DNA of 36,663 bases from a virus: positions 1 through 36,663 of the IMG/VR virus record IMGVR_UViG_3300034012_000630. One strand, 5' to 3'. The translations under genes and the position numbers were made by a program. The first letter of the stretch is position 1. Each line of letters opens with the position of its first letter. This document shows, piece by piece, positions 9,789-18,833 of this stretch. The notes under the pieces are model-generated. The model saw nothing but the letters and a program-made list of their open reading frames with translations. It was not told the DNA's origin and ran no database searches.

Positions 9789-10141
9789 TGAAGCAGTCCC
9801 CACCTATCGAGCATCATTGTCAGCTCTTCTGTGGGGTGCAACTGGGCAATTGCTCGCAATTCTTCCACCGCTACTTGAGTCTCTGTGCGGATTGGAACTC
9901 CGGCTTGAAGCGCAGATGGTCCTGGACCATAGTTGGCTCCAGCAGTAATTGGTTCGTTTGGACGCTTTGTTGGCCCCAACAATGGTGGCAAACTTCCAGG
10001 CTTAACCATCGGTGCAGAGCGTTGTGCATCTACAGGACTTGGACCAGCAGGCATAGCTTGTTGTGCTCTCTGCATGTTTGCCTTATCGCCATACGTTGGC
10101 GGGTTAAGCAAATCAGTTCTGTTGTTTACTGGCTGTGCCAC
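9785..10141 (-). CDS. Small Pro-rich protein following the portal
   Basis: This 118-residue protein has a Pro/Ala/Gln-rich, probably disordered, N-terminal two thirds (AMPAGPSPVDAQRSAPMV) and a short helical C-terminus (VAVEELRAIAQLHPTEELTM) ending in LDRWGLLQ. The start is taken as GTG 10141, because GGAGG lies at proper distance upstream; a TTG at 10147 would be too close to it. It begins just after the portal stop, and its own stop overlaps the giant gene start (GTGA). It could be a small connector or decoration protein that contacts the portal through its terminal helix. No family is recognised. Confidence 0.6.
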   Translation of the reverse strand: MAQPVNNRTDLLNPPTYGDKANMQRAQQAMPAGPSPVDAQRSAPMVKPGSLPPLLGPTKRPNEPITAGANYGPGPSALQAGVPIRTETQVAVEELRAIAQLHPTEELTMMLDRWGLLQ

Positions 10142-10143
10142 GA

Positions 10144-11907
10144 TCAACCTCCAAGTTGTGCTAGTAGAGCGTCAAGACCGCCACCACCTTGCGGTGCTTG
10201 AACTTGAGACTCAGCTCCAGTGCCAGGCATTGCTAGTCCAGGTTGAGCCATTGGGGAGTTTGCTTCAACCATTGCTGCCTGTCGGTCCTGTGCTCTTTGT
10301 TGTGTACGTGCTACAGCTTCGTACAAAGGCAGATCTTTTTCAAGGACCAGACGAGTCAAATATGCAAGATCATCAGGTTGGTATGGACCCATTGGGTCAG
10401 CAGCTTGTGACTGAATAGAAGCAAGCAATGCAGACTCAACGCCTTCAGCAACAAGTCTGTCGTGTTCCATGTCAGGATCAGAAATCAACGGATCTGTCTC
10501 ACGAGCAGTTTCCTTTGAGATAAGTCCAGCACCAAGACGCTGGCCAAGGCTCACAACAAGTGAGTTAACGTCAGATCCAGCAGCAGAATATGACACGTAG
10601 TGGAAATCTGTTTCCCAAATCTTGTTTGGCACATAACTAGACGTGTATCCACCTGCTCTGCCAGGAATGTAGAAAGACTTCTTCTCCTTGCCCCAATAAG
10701 CCTGCTCGATAGCAATGGCAATCTTGTCCTCTTCGAGCATTGAGCTTTCGAACAAAGCCTGTGCTTCCTGGATACGGAAGTCAACAGTTGATGACAAAAC
10801 GTTCTCGCCACGACGACCAGTACGAATATTAGTTGCAGACTCGCCACCAAATTCTGCCGGGATAGCACCCTCTAAGCGCTCCTGACGCTCTAAACGGTCA
10901 AGTGCCGTATCAGTCTTATAGCCAGGATTGATCTGGTTCTGCTGGATGTCTCCACCCTTAACAATTCCAAGCTGTCCAGTCTTTCCATCAGCCACTTGGA
11001 CGATTACAGGGTTTTCTCCAGGACGTGCAACGAGGTATTCTTCAGGGAAGATACCGCGCTCAATAGCAATTTCAGTCAGCGCCTGCAAGCGTGCGCGCGT
11101 GTAGTACATGCCAAGAATGCCGTCGAACTGGCCACGTGGCTTGTCGAGAGTAATGCGCTGTGGCATAACAACAAGTGGGCGACCAGTACGGTTTGGAATC
11201 TCTTCGAGCATTATCTGCGGCATGCCAGAACGCTGAGCCATGCTCAACGATGGATCGTCTTCTGCGCCCAACAACACGAGTTGGATGGCTTCTGGAGACA
11301 CATACTCAAGCATTTGGTACTTGGAATCTGCATCGACTTGACCCATGCGCAACTGACCAACAATGTCTTCGCCGTAGCGACTCATCAGATACTGAGCTGT
11401 GGCTTTATACGTAAAGATGCAGTCCTGTGGGAGCGGATCATCCGGGTCGTCTACAGGTGCTGCATATGTATTAAGCGGGTTAATTACCGTCCAACGAGGG
11501 ATAAGCGTGGCAAAGTCAGGCTTCAGATAGACGGGTGACGAAGAGTATCCCAAAAGGTGGCGTGCTCTACGGCGCATTTTTTGTGGCATGCGGTTGTGTG
11601 TCCACATTGCCTGCATAGCTTGCTTGCGAGTTTTAGCAGTGATTTTGCTGCCTTCATTTCCATCCTTGACTGGTGGGAAGTACGGTGTTGGCATTGTGGA
11701 TGCAACACGCATTGACATTTGGTCTAAACCAATTACAAGCAAGTTAGCAACAGAAGCCTGTGCACTCTTGTCAAGTTCGTTCAACGGAACAATAACATCT
11801 CCGTTTGCAAGCTCACGAATCTTTTTCATTTGCTCATGCAAAGGACCAGCAGCGCGTTTGCGCTGCTCGTACAACTGGACGATTTGTTCTGCGTTAAGAA
11901 TTGCCAT
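10144..11907 (-). CDS. Portal protein
   Basis: The portal forms the ring at the capsid vertex through which DNA enters and leaves. This protein is 587 residues, in the usual range. Portal-like features are the N-terminal helix (MAILNAEQIVQLYEQRKRA), the segment 'VANLLVIGLDQMSMRVASTM' leading into a PYFPP turn, a basic helical stretch at 'HNRMPQKMRRRARHLLGYSS', and a long stem/clip region with 'SRYGEDIVGQLRMGQV'. A Gln/Ala/Gly-rich C-terminus ends in LDALLAQLGG. The ATG overlaps the 1510-residue gene's stop by one base. It follows the terminase with that giant gene in between. Family membership is from motif memory; order and length support it. Confidence 0.82.
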   Translation of the reverse strand: MAILNAEQIVQLYEQRKRAAGPLHEQMKKIRELANGDVIVPLNELDKSAQASVANLLVIGLDQMSMRVASTMPTPYFPPVKDGNEGSKITAKTRKQAMQAMWTHNRMPQKMRRRARHLLGYSSSPVYLKPDFATLIPRWTVINPLNTYAAPVDDPDDPLPQDCIFTYKATAQYLMSRYGEDIVGQLRMGQVDADSKYQMLEYVSPEAIQLVLLGAEDDPSLSMAQRSGMPQIMLEEIPNRTGRPLVVMPQRITLDKPRGQFDGILGMYYTRARLQALTEIAIERGIFPEEYLVARPGENPVIVQVADGKTGQLGIVKGGDIQQNQINPGYKTDTALDRLERQERLEGAIPAEFGGESATNIRTGRRGENVLSSTVDFRIQEAQALFESSMLEEDKIAIAIEQAYWGKEKKSFYIPGRAGGYTSSYVPNKIWETDFHYVSYSAAGSDVNSLVVSLGQRLGAGLISKETARETDPLISDPDMEHDRLVAEGVESALLASIQSQAADPMGPYQPDDLAYLTRLVLEKDLPLYEAVARTQQRAQDRQAAMVEANSPMAQPGLAMPGTGAESQVQAPQGGGGLDALLAQLGG

Positions 11908-14900
11908 TAATCGTCTCCACGTCCAAAAATATCTCCAAGATCCATTTCAAATTGGTCAAAACCTTCTTCCATCATTTCTCTCGCGCTTCTTGCTTCTTCT
12001 TCACGCAAAGAAGCGGCATCAGAACTCCATGAAGACCTAGACCCTGCTGGGGCCTCTGGACCAAACACTGGATTCTTGAGTTCAAATCTTATCTCTTCTG
12101 CTGTCTTGCCGCGAGGTGCAGCAGCTTTTGCTTTTGCTGCTTTACGCTCAAGCGAAGCAAGTCTCTGTGCTTCTTCTCTAATACTTGCATCTGAACGAAC
12201 AGGACCAAACTTATCGAACATTGGAGTTGGCTCTGGTTTGGCGGACCTTGCAGCAATTGCTCGTCGCTTGGCAACATCAAGCCATCTAGTGCTGTAGAAA
12301 TTTTCTCTTTCAAGTTCCATCTTGGAAGTTCTTACAGCCTGCTTGTCAATTCTTTTTTGCGCTTTCTCGGCTGCTTCTTGCCTTGTGACCCACCTACCAC
12401 TCACTCTATTGCCGAGCTCATTCGTAAATGTATCCGGATCCCATACCTTGCCGAAGCTTTCCGGAGTCTCTTGAACGTAATCTTTAGGCAATTGAGTTCC
12501 AAAGTCCTGTGCAAATGGGTTGGCTGGGAGGCCAGTAGATGGGGCATCGTAAAGTTGAGTTCTAAACTCGAGCATTTCTGCGTTCATTTGCTCTTTTGTT
12601 ATCTCATTTGCTCGCCATCTAGCCACAGTTTCTTTACGTTTTGCTTCAATTGCTGCGCTAACTTCATCTGCCCTTGAGTCAGCAACGCTTACGTAAGGGG
12701 AATCTAGTTCTCTACGAGCTACAGCAAACTGAGCGTCTTCAAGTGTAAGAATCCCATTGGGGTCAAGAACACCGTAATTGCGAAGAATGTCTTGAGCTTT
12801 CTCCGTCGCAGGATCAGAGAATCCTTCAATTCTACCTTTTGATACATATCCAAATGCTTCTGTATCTTCTGCTACCACCCGACGAGTTGCACGCGCACGG
12901 AACTCAAGGCTGCTCTCAATGGATGCAGCTTTTGCTCTCTGCTCGACAGTGGTGCCACTATCGCGTGCACGTAGACCCTCTTGTGGAGTTTCACCATACG
13001 TAAGTTTGTAAGCACCAAGGCCATCGTCTGTCTGTTCATTAGCCAATTGACCGGAAATAAAACGTTCTTCTTCTTCAATGCCCATGCCACGCATTGGTTT
13101 CATTCTGCGGAGTCCAGGTTTCGGCAATTGTTCAACCTGTCTTGACAACATAGTATCAAATCTTCCAGCAATATCGCTGTTTTGTTCACGCAAGAAGTTG
13201 GCAAAAGATGGCTCACGTTCCTGTAACTGGCGGAACCAATCGCTCTTTGTCAAACGATTCCACGTGCGGACACGATCAGCTCCGCTTACACCCTTTAGCC
13301 TTCCTTCTGCATTAAAGAAATTCGCTGCCTGCTCACGCAGTTTCCCACCAGATGTTGGGGTTGCTTGACGAACCACAAGTTTATTAAGTAGCGGTTCACC
13401 AGAGGTAGCTTTTATTTCAGCCAAAGATTCAAGCCCACGGACATTCTGTGTTAGTGCTGGTGTATTGCCGCGAATTGCAGTGTTCCTCAATGCAACCATC
13501 GCATCCGTGCCGAGAACTTGTTCAATTTCTTTTTCGAGCTGAATCTGTGTGTCGGTTAGAGCAACAGGTGTTGCCCCTGGAGAAAGACCTTTCTCTGTTC
13601 GCTCTGCACGCAAACCACGGAACCTAGATACGTATTCCTTGACTTCCTCTGGAGTTGGCTTACGGGTAGAGCGGACTACACGCTTACCTGCACTTGCTTT
13701 CTTTGCGTTGCCAAGTTCACGGAAAAATGCGTTTTCTTCTGGCGTCATTTCTTTATTGAGCCATATATCTTCGACTTGGCTGAGTTCTTTAGGTTGTCCT
13801 GTCAAAGAAACATTTTGCTGCGCCCAGTCTGGCACTTGACCTGGCTCGAGCATTACCCTACTTCGACCAACTGGCTCACCGCCAAACATAAATGGACCAA
13901 GTTCAGCGTTTGAACTTACTGGAGTTGCAGCAGCCTTTAGCTCTGTCTCTTTTACGGTTTTATTAGCCGCACGTTTTGCTCTTCTGTCAGCATTTCTTTG
14001 TGCTTCGTAAGCCTTTTTGCCAGCGATACGCTCTTCTTCTGTAGCGTAAACAGTACGCTCGCCCTTGGCAACTATCTTTCCTGACTTCTTGTCAAGTACG
14101 CCTGCTACCCATTCACCCTTTTCCGCATCATAAAATGCGTTACGACCAAGGCCTTTCGGCTTTGGTGGGAGTCCTGCAGCTGCTGCAGCTTCTTTTGAGC
14201 CAGCAAGCGACACCGGTTCTGGAGTTCCTTCAGCAAGGAAACTGTTATCTGGGGCTTGAGGTGTAGCCTTTCCTCTTGACTTCAAGAATTCAGAAGCACG
14301 AATATTAAACTGCATTACTGATTCGCCTTCCATTTGGACAGGGAATCCTTCTGGACTCATACCAGAACCATCGTCTATAAACGCGACAGAACGACGCGTG
14401 CGCGACATGCCGCCCTGAATGCGCTCCATTGCACCTTCTCTAAATGATGTTGTTCCACGAGGCTGCTCAAAACCTGCCGGAGCCTTAAACACCTCACCAG
14501 AATTTTCCAGCTGCCACCTATCAAGACGTTTTCCGTAAGCTTCAGCTGTTTCGTTTGGTCGTTGTCTTGGAGGGTTCTTTGTTGTTGCTTTTATTGGCTC
14601 GTCGTTAAAAGAAATATTTATTTCGCGCACACCATCATCTTTAACAACAGACAATGATGGAGGTGCTTCAGGAAGCTTTGATGTAAACGCAGGGTGATTG
14701 CGCATCTGGGTTAAGCGATCAGGCGCTTCTCCTTGCACGACTCTCATTGGTGCTGGTGTAGGAGTCACATTTGGAACAGGATCGGGCTTTGCTCCACCAA
14801 TTGTTTCTGTTTTTATTTCTGGTTGTTTAATCTCAAGAGCTTTTTCTCTGTTTGCTTTTCTTGTAGCAGCACCTTTTCGCGCAGCAACTTGACGCGGTGT

Positions 14901-16439
14901 CAACTCAGCAACGCCGTCTTCTTTAAGCTGCTGGGCTACGGTATTTGCTTTTGAGTCACCAAGTGATACTGGCTCTTGTGCGGCTGGCTTTCCCAGAACG
15001 TCATCAAGTGCTTTTTGTAATACAGGGCTTCGTTCAGATGCAGGAGTGCGATTTGTTGTTGCCGGGATAACAAGGCCTGATTCCCTGGTGACCTCAGGAG
15101 TAAACTTAGGAGCCACTGGTTCTGCTGGCAAAATTGTAGGTGCTGACTTTGGTGCTACAGTTTGGACTGCTTCTTGCGCCTTGTTGCGACGCACAAGATT
15201 CACAACTTTATCTTTTACTTTGTTTGCAGCTTTTGATTCAACTGTTTCAGCTACCGGCTTAAATGGTTGTTCGCCAGCAACAGCCATAGAACGTGGAGCT
15301 ATCCGACCAACGTTAGTTTCGATAACTTGACCTTTAGGTCCACCAGATGCTTTTCCTGTTGTTTGTGGCAGAGCCTTTGGTGCTGGTGCGGCAACACGTA
15401 CATCGTTAGCCCAGTTTTGAACTCTTCCCCATTGCTGAGCAACTTTCGGAAGAGCTTTTATCACTCCAAGGGTCGCACCACCTGCAGCGGCAGAAACTCC
15501 AGTAACTGTTGCAGCGCCTTTTAGCGTCGTGTCACCTTCGTATTGCCCTTGAGTTCTCCAGTTAGTTAAACGGTTTGTCAGGTTATATGCAGCTCCAGCA
15601 AAAAGTGCTGCACCAGCCACGCCACTTGCTGGGCCTCCTTTTGATCCAATGACTCCACCCAAAACTTCAGCACCCATAACCAACCCAGTGTTAACTAACC
15701 GGTCAGCTGCGAATTCTTCTTCTTTCCACTTATCTTGTTGTGCCCTACGTGCAGCAAGGTTTTGTCCACCCTTGCCGGAGAGTTGAGGAGCCTTACCCTT
15801 AACTGGAGTTGGCACTCTTTGAGGAGTTGTGATTACAGCGTCAGGTAAATCTCCTGGGGCTCGCCAAGTAACACCAGCAATTTGAGGAACGTTTGGTGAC
15901 GGCATTGACGTATCAACACGACGAGTTCCTACTCCAGCACGGACATTTGGTCCTGAATTATTCTTTGAGGCTGCAAGCGTCCCGGATGGCGGCTGTGCAA
16001 CCTGGCCAAGAGCAGTTGTGGTTTGTGGAGCCTGATACGAAGTAGGAGGAGTCTTTACGCCACTTGTAGTCGTATTTGCTTTTGACTTTACAGGCGTAGG
16101 AACACTTGTAGCACTTGGTGCTACAGGGGCAACCGGAGCTGTCGGGGTGGTCTTTGATTCGCTAAGTGATTCTGTATTTCGAGAAGCATTAAAACGGCTA
16201 ATGTCGCCTGGCGTGTAGAAGCCTTCACGAGTCACACCACCGGACTGAAACTTTGCGCGCAATGCTGCGCGGTCGACATCTTTGCCCGCTGCTTCTAATT
16301 CATTCGCACGAGTCTGTACATAAAAACGTTGACGCGCTGCTTCAGGTGCAAGCTGGGGATTGTTCTGTACAAACGCTACGCGCTCCGCTTTACGTTGCGC
16401 GACTTTGTTAGGATCTTCCTGCTTTTTTCCTTTAGCCAC
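11907..16439 (-). CDS. Giant 1510-residue protein between terminase and portal
   Basis: The protein begins with a basic helical region (about residues 1-70), then a long disordered Pro/Thr/Ala-rich stretch (about 95-225). Two hydrophobic Gly/Ala-rich segments follow (about 251-286 and 308-330) that look like membrane-inserting hairpins. The rest is low-complexity and charged with repeated PVSL.(G/A)(D/G)SK motifs and many Arg/Glu-rich helices, ending acidic (MDLGDIFGRGDD). No catalytic motif is recognised. Hydrophobic segments inside a very large head-region protein suggest ejection with the DNA and insertion into the host envelope; this is inference. The GTG start lies six bases from a -10 box (16446-16451), with no ribosome binding site, suggesting a leaderless mRNA. 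Confidence 0.7.
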   Translation of the reverse strand: MAKGKKQEDPNKVAQRKAERVAFVQNNPQLAPEAARQRFYVQTRANELEAAGKDVDRAALRAKFQSGGVTREGFYTPGDISRFNASRNTESLSESKTTPTAPVAPVAPSATSVPTPVKSKANTTTSGVKTPPTSYQAPQTTTALGQVAQPPSGTLAASKNNSGPNVRAGVGTRRVDTSMPSPNVPQIAGVTWRAPGDLPDAVITTPQRVPTPVKGKAPQLSGKGGQNLAARRAQQDKWKEEEFAADRLVNTGLVMGAEVLGGVIGSKGGPASGVAGAALFAGAAYNLTNRLTNWRTQGQYEGDTTLKGAATVTGVSAAAGGATLGVIKALPKVAQQWGRVQNWANDVRVAAPAPKALPQTTGKASGGPKGQVIETNVGRIAPRSMAVAGEQPFKPVAETVESKAANKVKDKVVNLVRRNKAQEAVQTVAPKSAPTILPAEPVAPKFTPEVTRESGLVIPATTNRTPASERSPVLQKALDDVLGKPAAQEPVSLGDSKANTVAQQLKEDGVAELTPRQVAARKGAATRKANREKALEIKQPEIKTETIGGAKPDPVPNVTPTPAPMRVVQGEAPDRLTQMRNHPAFTSKLPEAPPSLSVVKDDGVREINISFNDEPIKATTKNPPRQRPNETAEAYGKRLDRWQLENSGEVFKAPAGFEQPRGTTSFREGAMERIQGGMSRTRRSVAFIDDGSGMSPEGFPVQMEGESVMQFNIRASEFLKSRGKATPQAPDNSFLAEGTPEPVSLAGSKEAAAAAGLPPKPKGLGRNAFYDAEKGEWVAGVLDKKSGKIVAKGERTVYATEEERIAGKKAYEAQRNADRRAKRAANKTVKETELKAAATPVSSNAELGPFMFGGEPVGRSRVMLEPGQVPDWAQQNVSLTGQPKELSQVEDIWLNKEMTPEENAFFRELGNAKKASAGKRVVRSTRKPTPEEVKEYVSRFRGLRAERTEKGLSPGATPVALTDTQIQLEKEIEQVLGTDAMVALRNTAIRGNTPALTQNVRGLESLAEIKATSGEPLLNKLVVRQATPTSGGKLREQAANFFNAEGRLKGVSGADRVRTWNRLTKSDWFRQLQEREPSFANFLREQNSDIAGRFDTMLSRQVEQLPKPGLRRMKPMRGMGIEEEERFISGQLANEQTDDGLGAYKLTYGETPQEGLRARDSGTTVEQRAKAASIESSLEFRARATRRVVAEDTEAFGYVSKGRIEGFSDPATEKAQDILRNYGVLDPNGILTLEDAQFAVARRELDSPYVSVADSRADEVSAAIEAKRKETVARWRANEITKEQMNAEMLEFRTQLYDAPSTGLPANPFAQDFGTQLPKDYVQETPESFGKVWDPDTFTNELGNRVSGRWVTRQEAAEKAQKRIDKQAVRTSKMELERENFYSTRWLDVAKRRAIAARSAKPEPTPMFDKFGPVRSDASIREEAQRLASLERKAAKAKAAAPRGKTAEEIRFELKNPVFGPEAPAGSRSSWSSDAASLREEEARSAREMMEEGFDQFEMDLGDIFGRGDD

Positions 16440-16445
16440 GGGGCT

Positions 16446-16454
16446 AATATATCA
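16446..16454 (-). promoter_or_regulatory. Extended -10 promoter giving a probable leaderless mRNA
   Basis: The minus strand reads TGA-TATATT directly after the terminase stop. Six bases separate the -10 box from the GTG at 16439, so transcription should begin at or beside the start codon. No good -35 is seen. The 13-base string GTGTGATATATTA is shared with the 1591 promoter. Confidence 0.6.
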
Positions 16455-16456
16455 CA

Positions 16457-18418
16457 CTAATACCAAGAGGGTCGCCACAGTTTTGGTGGTCGTTTTGGTT
16501 CGACCATCTGTGGAACGTGCAACTCAGAGAACCAATGTGCCATCACCAGGTCGGTTCCATGTTTCTTTCCACGCGACCACGTACTCATCTCATCAACGAA
16601 TGCCATCGTCTTCCAGTTGTCACGCATGTTAGGCAAACGCACTTGCCCGGTTCTCCATAGTGGCGGCAACAAAGCCTCAATACCAAGACTCTCATCCAGT
16701 TTGTTCCTGGACGTAGTGTGCGGAACAATGTTCACGTTATGAAGGGCTTGCCACTTACGGACAAAATCATGAGCTAGCAAGAATCGCTGGGCTGCGTTTA
16801 CTTCCACAATCCAGTGCGATATCGGGTAACCCATCTCGAAAGACTTAGATTGCCATTCTTCCATAACGCCCGCATAAGATCGCGATGCCGTGTCATATCC
16901 AAGTAGTTCCTCTGCAGTAAGTTTGATTCGGGCTAACTCGATTAGATATCGAAGATTAGTTTCCGGTTGATAAAGCCACCACTGAATCCCCCAGTACTCT
17001 GTAGGGCTTGGATCGACGGAAGCAATACTAATGATTGGGGGCGAGAGGTTAGGTGGTATGTACCCATACGATCTGTCTTTATCGATGCACCCTGGATATA
17101 GAACTCCGTCACTGCCCATTCCTCCTGTAGCCCACGTACGCTCAATTAAGTAGTGGCCTTCTGCTAGGTCTTCTTGCTGATAAACGATTTTAAACTTATT
17201 AAGCGAGCTGTGCTTTACATATGATAGGTCTTTCCACGACAGACGGAAAGGTTCCAGCAGAGGCCCGTTAGGCCAAGCTGGTGCAGTCATCTTTCTGGAC
17301 TCAGGCCCTGTGTCTAGCTCGTCGTAATAGGCCTTGTAGATCAAGTGCTTGTACTTATGGGACTTAACAGGCTCTACATCTTCTGTCTTTTGGGTGACAT
17401 CCTCACCCGTGTAGGTGTCATCGTCAATTTCGTACGAGGTTTTGGCTAGGCAATGGGCGTAAAGGTCCAGTGGACCCAGTCTCTGACCAATAACAGCCAG
17501 CAATCCGCCCGGATCACAGCGGGCTTCAGCCATGGAATCCCATCTTTCCAGCAATTTGTCCCTGGCAATGGACTCTTTCGAGTTTTCCGGGGACGCAACG
17601 TCGTCAAATAGGCACAAGTCAGCACGGTGACCGATGAATTCTGACTCAATACCATACGCAGACACGGTAGGTTCCTTGTTGTCAAGGCCTTCTCCTACGT
17701 ATTGCTCGACAATAAACTCTTCTGCACGCCACAAAGCGCCCAAAGCAGACGGTCTAAAGCGCCCATAGTCAATTGCAAGGCATGCTTCAGCGTCAATTGC
17801 TAGTCCACGCTTGACCATTTCAGGGTCTGGCTTGAGTGGAACGGTTCTTTCTAGGGTTTCACGGATACGACGGCTGTACATCTTGGCCAAAGTCTGCGAT
17901 ACTGAGCCAATCATCACGCGGATATGGCGGTTCTTTACGATCATCCACACAGCTACGTCGTGGAATAGCGTTGATTTACCGGCACCAGGTGGCACATTTA
18001 ATACACAGAACTGCTTCTCCGGGTGCTGCAGCATCTCCACAATCTTGTATGCAGCGTCTACTTGCCATGGGGAAGGCACACGACCTAGGTATACACGGCG
18101 GAAATAGTCAAAATCTTCTAGTCCACGTTGTGCACGTTCACACAGTTTGCCTTGTGGGATAACCGGTGGCATATCTCTTTCAACAACGTTTGCTCTATTG
18201 ACACGCTGTTTGCCACCACCAGCCCCTGTTGCATCACCCATTAACTTGTCTTGTTCTATTTGGGTACTGATTGCGTCAGCCTTCTTTACCCATGACAGAG
18301 CTGTTTGGTATGAAATACCTGAGATACGAGCACACTCACGTATACCCATTCCTGATTGACGGGATTGCCAGAAGAGTGCCCTGTCCTCAGGGCTGATAAC
18401 CCTTTTTCCTTTTTTCAT
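16457..18418 (-). CDS. terL: Terminase large subunit with N-terminal HTH
   Basis: This is the motor ATPase and nuclease that packages DNA through the portal. From the ATG at 18418 it is 653 residues; the frame is open upstream to a TTG at 18469, which lacks a ribosome binding site. Residues about 9-45 form a helix-turn-helix (GIRECARISGISYQTALSWV), as in small terminase subunits or transposase HTHs. Walker A is PPGAGKST (about 143-150) and Walker B is CLFDDVASPE. The nuclease part includes SIASVDPSPTEYWGIQWW and an acidic region further on. No separate small terminase is seen, so the HTH may supply DNA recognition. The upstream non-coding region may hold the packaging site. Confidence 0.93.
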   Translation of the reverse strand: MKKGKRVISPEDRALFWQSRQSGMGIRECARISGISYQTALSWVKKADAISTQIEQDKLMGDATGAGGGKQRVNRANVVERDMPPVIPQGKLCERAQRGLEDFDYFRRVYLGRVPSPWQVDAAYKIVEMLQHPEKQFCVLNVPPGAGKSTLFHDVAVWMIVKNRHIRVMIGSVSQTLAKMYSRRIRETLERTVPLKPDPEMVKRGLAIDAEACLAIDYGRFRPSALGALWRAEEFIVEQYVGEGLDNKEPTVSAYGIESEFIGHRADLCLFDDVASPENSKESIARDKLLERWDSMAEARCDPGGLLAVIGQRLGPLDLYAHCLAKTSYEIDDDTYTGEDVTQKTEDVEPVKSHKYKHLIYKAYYDELDTGPESRKMTAPAWPNGPLLEPFRLSWKDLSYVKHSSLNKFKIVYQQEDLAEGHYLIERTWATGGMGSDGVLYPGCIDKDRSYGYIPPNLSPPIISIASVDPSPTEYWGIQWWLYQPETNLRYLIELARIKLTAEELLGYDTASRSYAGVMEEWQSKSFEMGYPISHWIVEVNAAQRFLLAHDFVRKWQALHNVNIVPHTTSRNKLDESLGIEALLPPLWRTGQVRLPNMRDNWKTMAFVDEMSTWSRGKKHGTDLVMAHWFSELHVPQMVEPKRPPKLWRPSWY

Positions 18419-18427
18419 GTGTTTGAA

Positions 18428-18436
18428 ATTGTAACA
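18428..18436 (-). promoter_or_regulatory. Extended -10 promoter of the terminase gene
   Basis: The minus strand reads TGT-TACAAT nine bases before the terminase ATG (18418). A start 6-8 nt downstream of the -10 would leave a leader of about 1-3 nt, so the mRNA is probably leaderless or nearly so. This fits the lack of a ribosome binding site. No convincing -35 is seen at 17 bp. Confidence 0.55.
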
Positions 18437-18650
18437 CGATGGTGTACACTCATGTCCAACAACCGGCAAGAATCATGTGCGTACCACCTTTGCAAGTGGC
18501 GGGCAGTAAACAGGGGAACCTGGGTTGATGATCTATTTACTGGATCAAGCAGCGTGGTGAACGTCATTTCACTAATTAGGTGTCGGCTAAAAAATTTTTG
18601 CTACGGCGACCTTCCTCCCACTGGGTGGTAAACCGTGGGGGAGAGCTATA

Positions 18651-18691
18651 CACACTCACTAGAGTGTGCTTCTTTTTTTTCTTTTTTTTTT
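18651..18691 (+). terminator. Plus-strand hairpin followed by T-rich tract
   Basis: CACACTC (18651-18657) and GAGTGTG (18662-18668) form a perfect seven-base stem with loop ACTA, followed on the plus strand by about 20 nearly unbroken T. This is the textbook layout of an intrinsic terminator for rightward transcription, although no rightward gene is recognised. On the minus strand it appears as a poly-A tract before a hairpin. Confidence 0.45.
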
Positions 18692-18714
18692 CTGTCTTGG
18701 CGCCGACGCCCCCA

Positions 18715-18735
18715 GTGATATATCTGGTGATATAT
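18715..18735 (+). repeat. Direct repeat GTGATATAT, two copies 12 bp apart
   Basis: GTGATATAT occurs at 18715-18723 and 18727-18735 on the plus strand. This is the same core found in the minus-strand promoters at 1591 and 16446 (GTGTGATATATTA), here facing rightward. The second copy continues as AAG. They could be rightward -10 elements or protein-binding sites. Confidence 0.45.
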
Positions 18736-18790
18736 AAGAGCTGCAAATATACAGATATCGAGAAGGGCTTATTGATATACCCCCGCCCCC

Positions 18791-18833
18791 TAATAAAGGC
18801 ACTACCCCAGTGGCGAACCACTGAGATAGTGCC
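18791..18833 (-). terminator. Terminator after the 84-residue gene
   Basis: Reading the minus strand, GGCACTA (18833-18827) pairs with TAGTGCC (18804-18798). An internal loop and a second stem AGTGG/CCACT closed by a four-base loop lie inside. The hairpin is followed by TTTATTA. It lies 26 bases after the stop at 18859 and separates this unit from the terminase. Confidence 0.65.

Larger units (their letters stand above)
18437..18797. other. Non-coding region before the terminase, possible packaging or replication site
   Basis: About 360 bases hold no credible gene. They contain poly-T tracts at 18670-18691 (plus strand) with a hairpin beside them, a 12-bp-spaced pair of GTGATATAT (18715 and 18727), the GC-rich block CCCCCGCCCCC (18780-18790), a GGCG/CGCC hairpin near 18700, and a CCTCCCAC/GTGGGGGAG hairpin near 18612-18642. 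Such mixtures next to terminase genes often carry cos, pac or origin sequences. That function is inferred from position only. Confidence 0.4.

Noticed and set aside
4698-9803. N4-type virion RNA polymerase in the giant gene
   Set aside because: The capsid family and size suggested it, but no T7-like polymerase motifs were recognised in the protein.
9653-10201. 182-residue plus-strand frame
   Set aside because: It crosses three confirmed minus-strand genes and shows no domain or start signal.
18470-18650. Possible tRNA or tmRNA
   Set aside because: Hairpins are present, but no acceptor stem, T-loop GTTCRA or anticodon arm arrangement could be built; no tRNA was found anywhere by eye.
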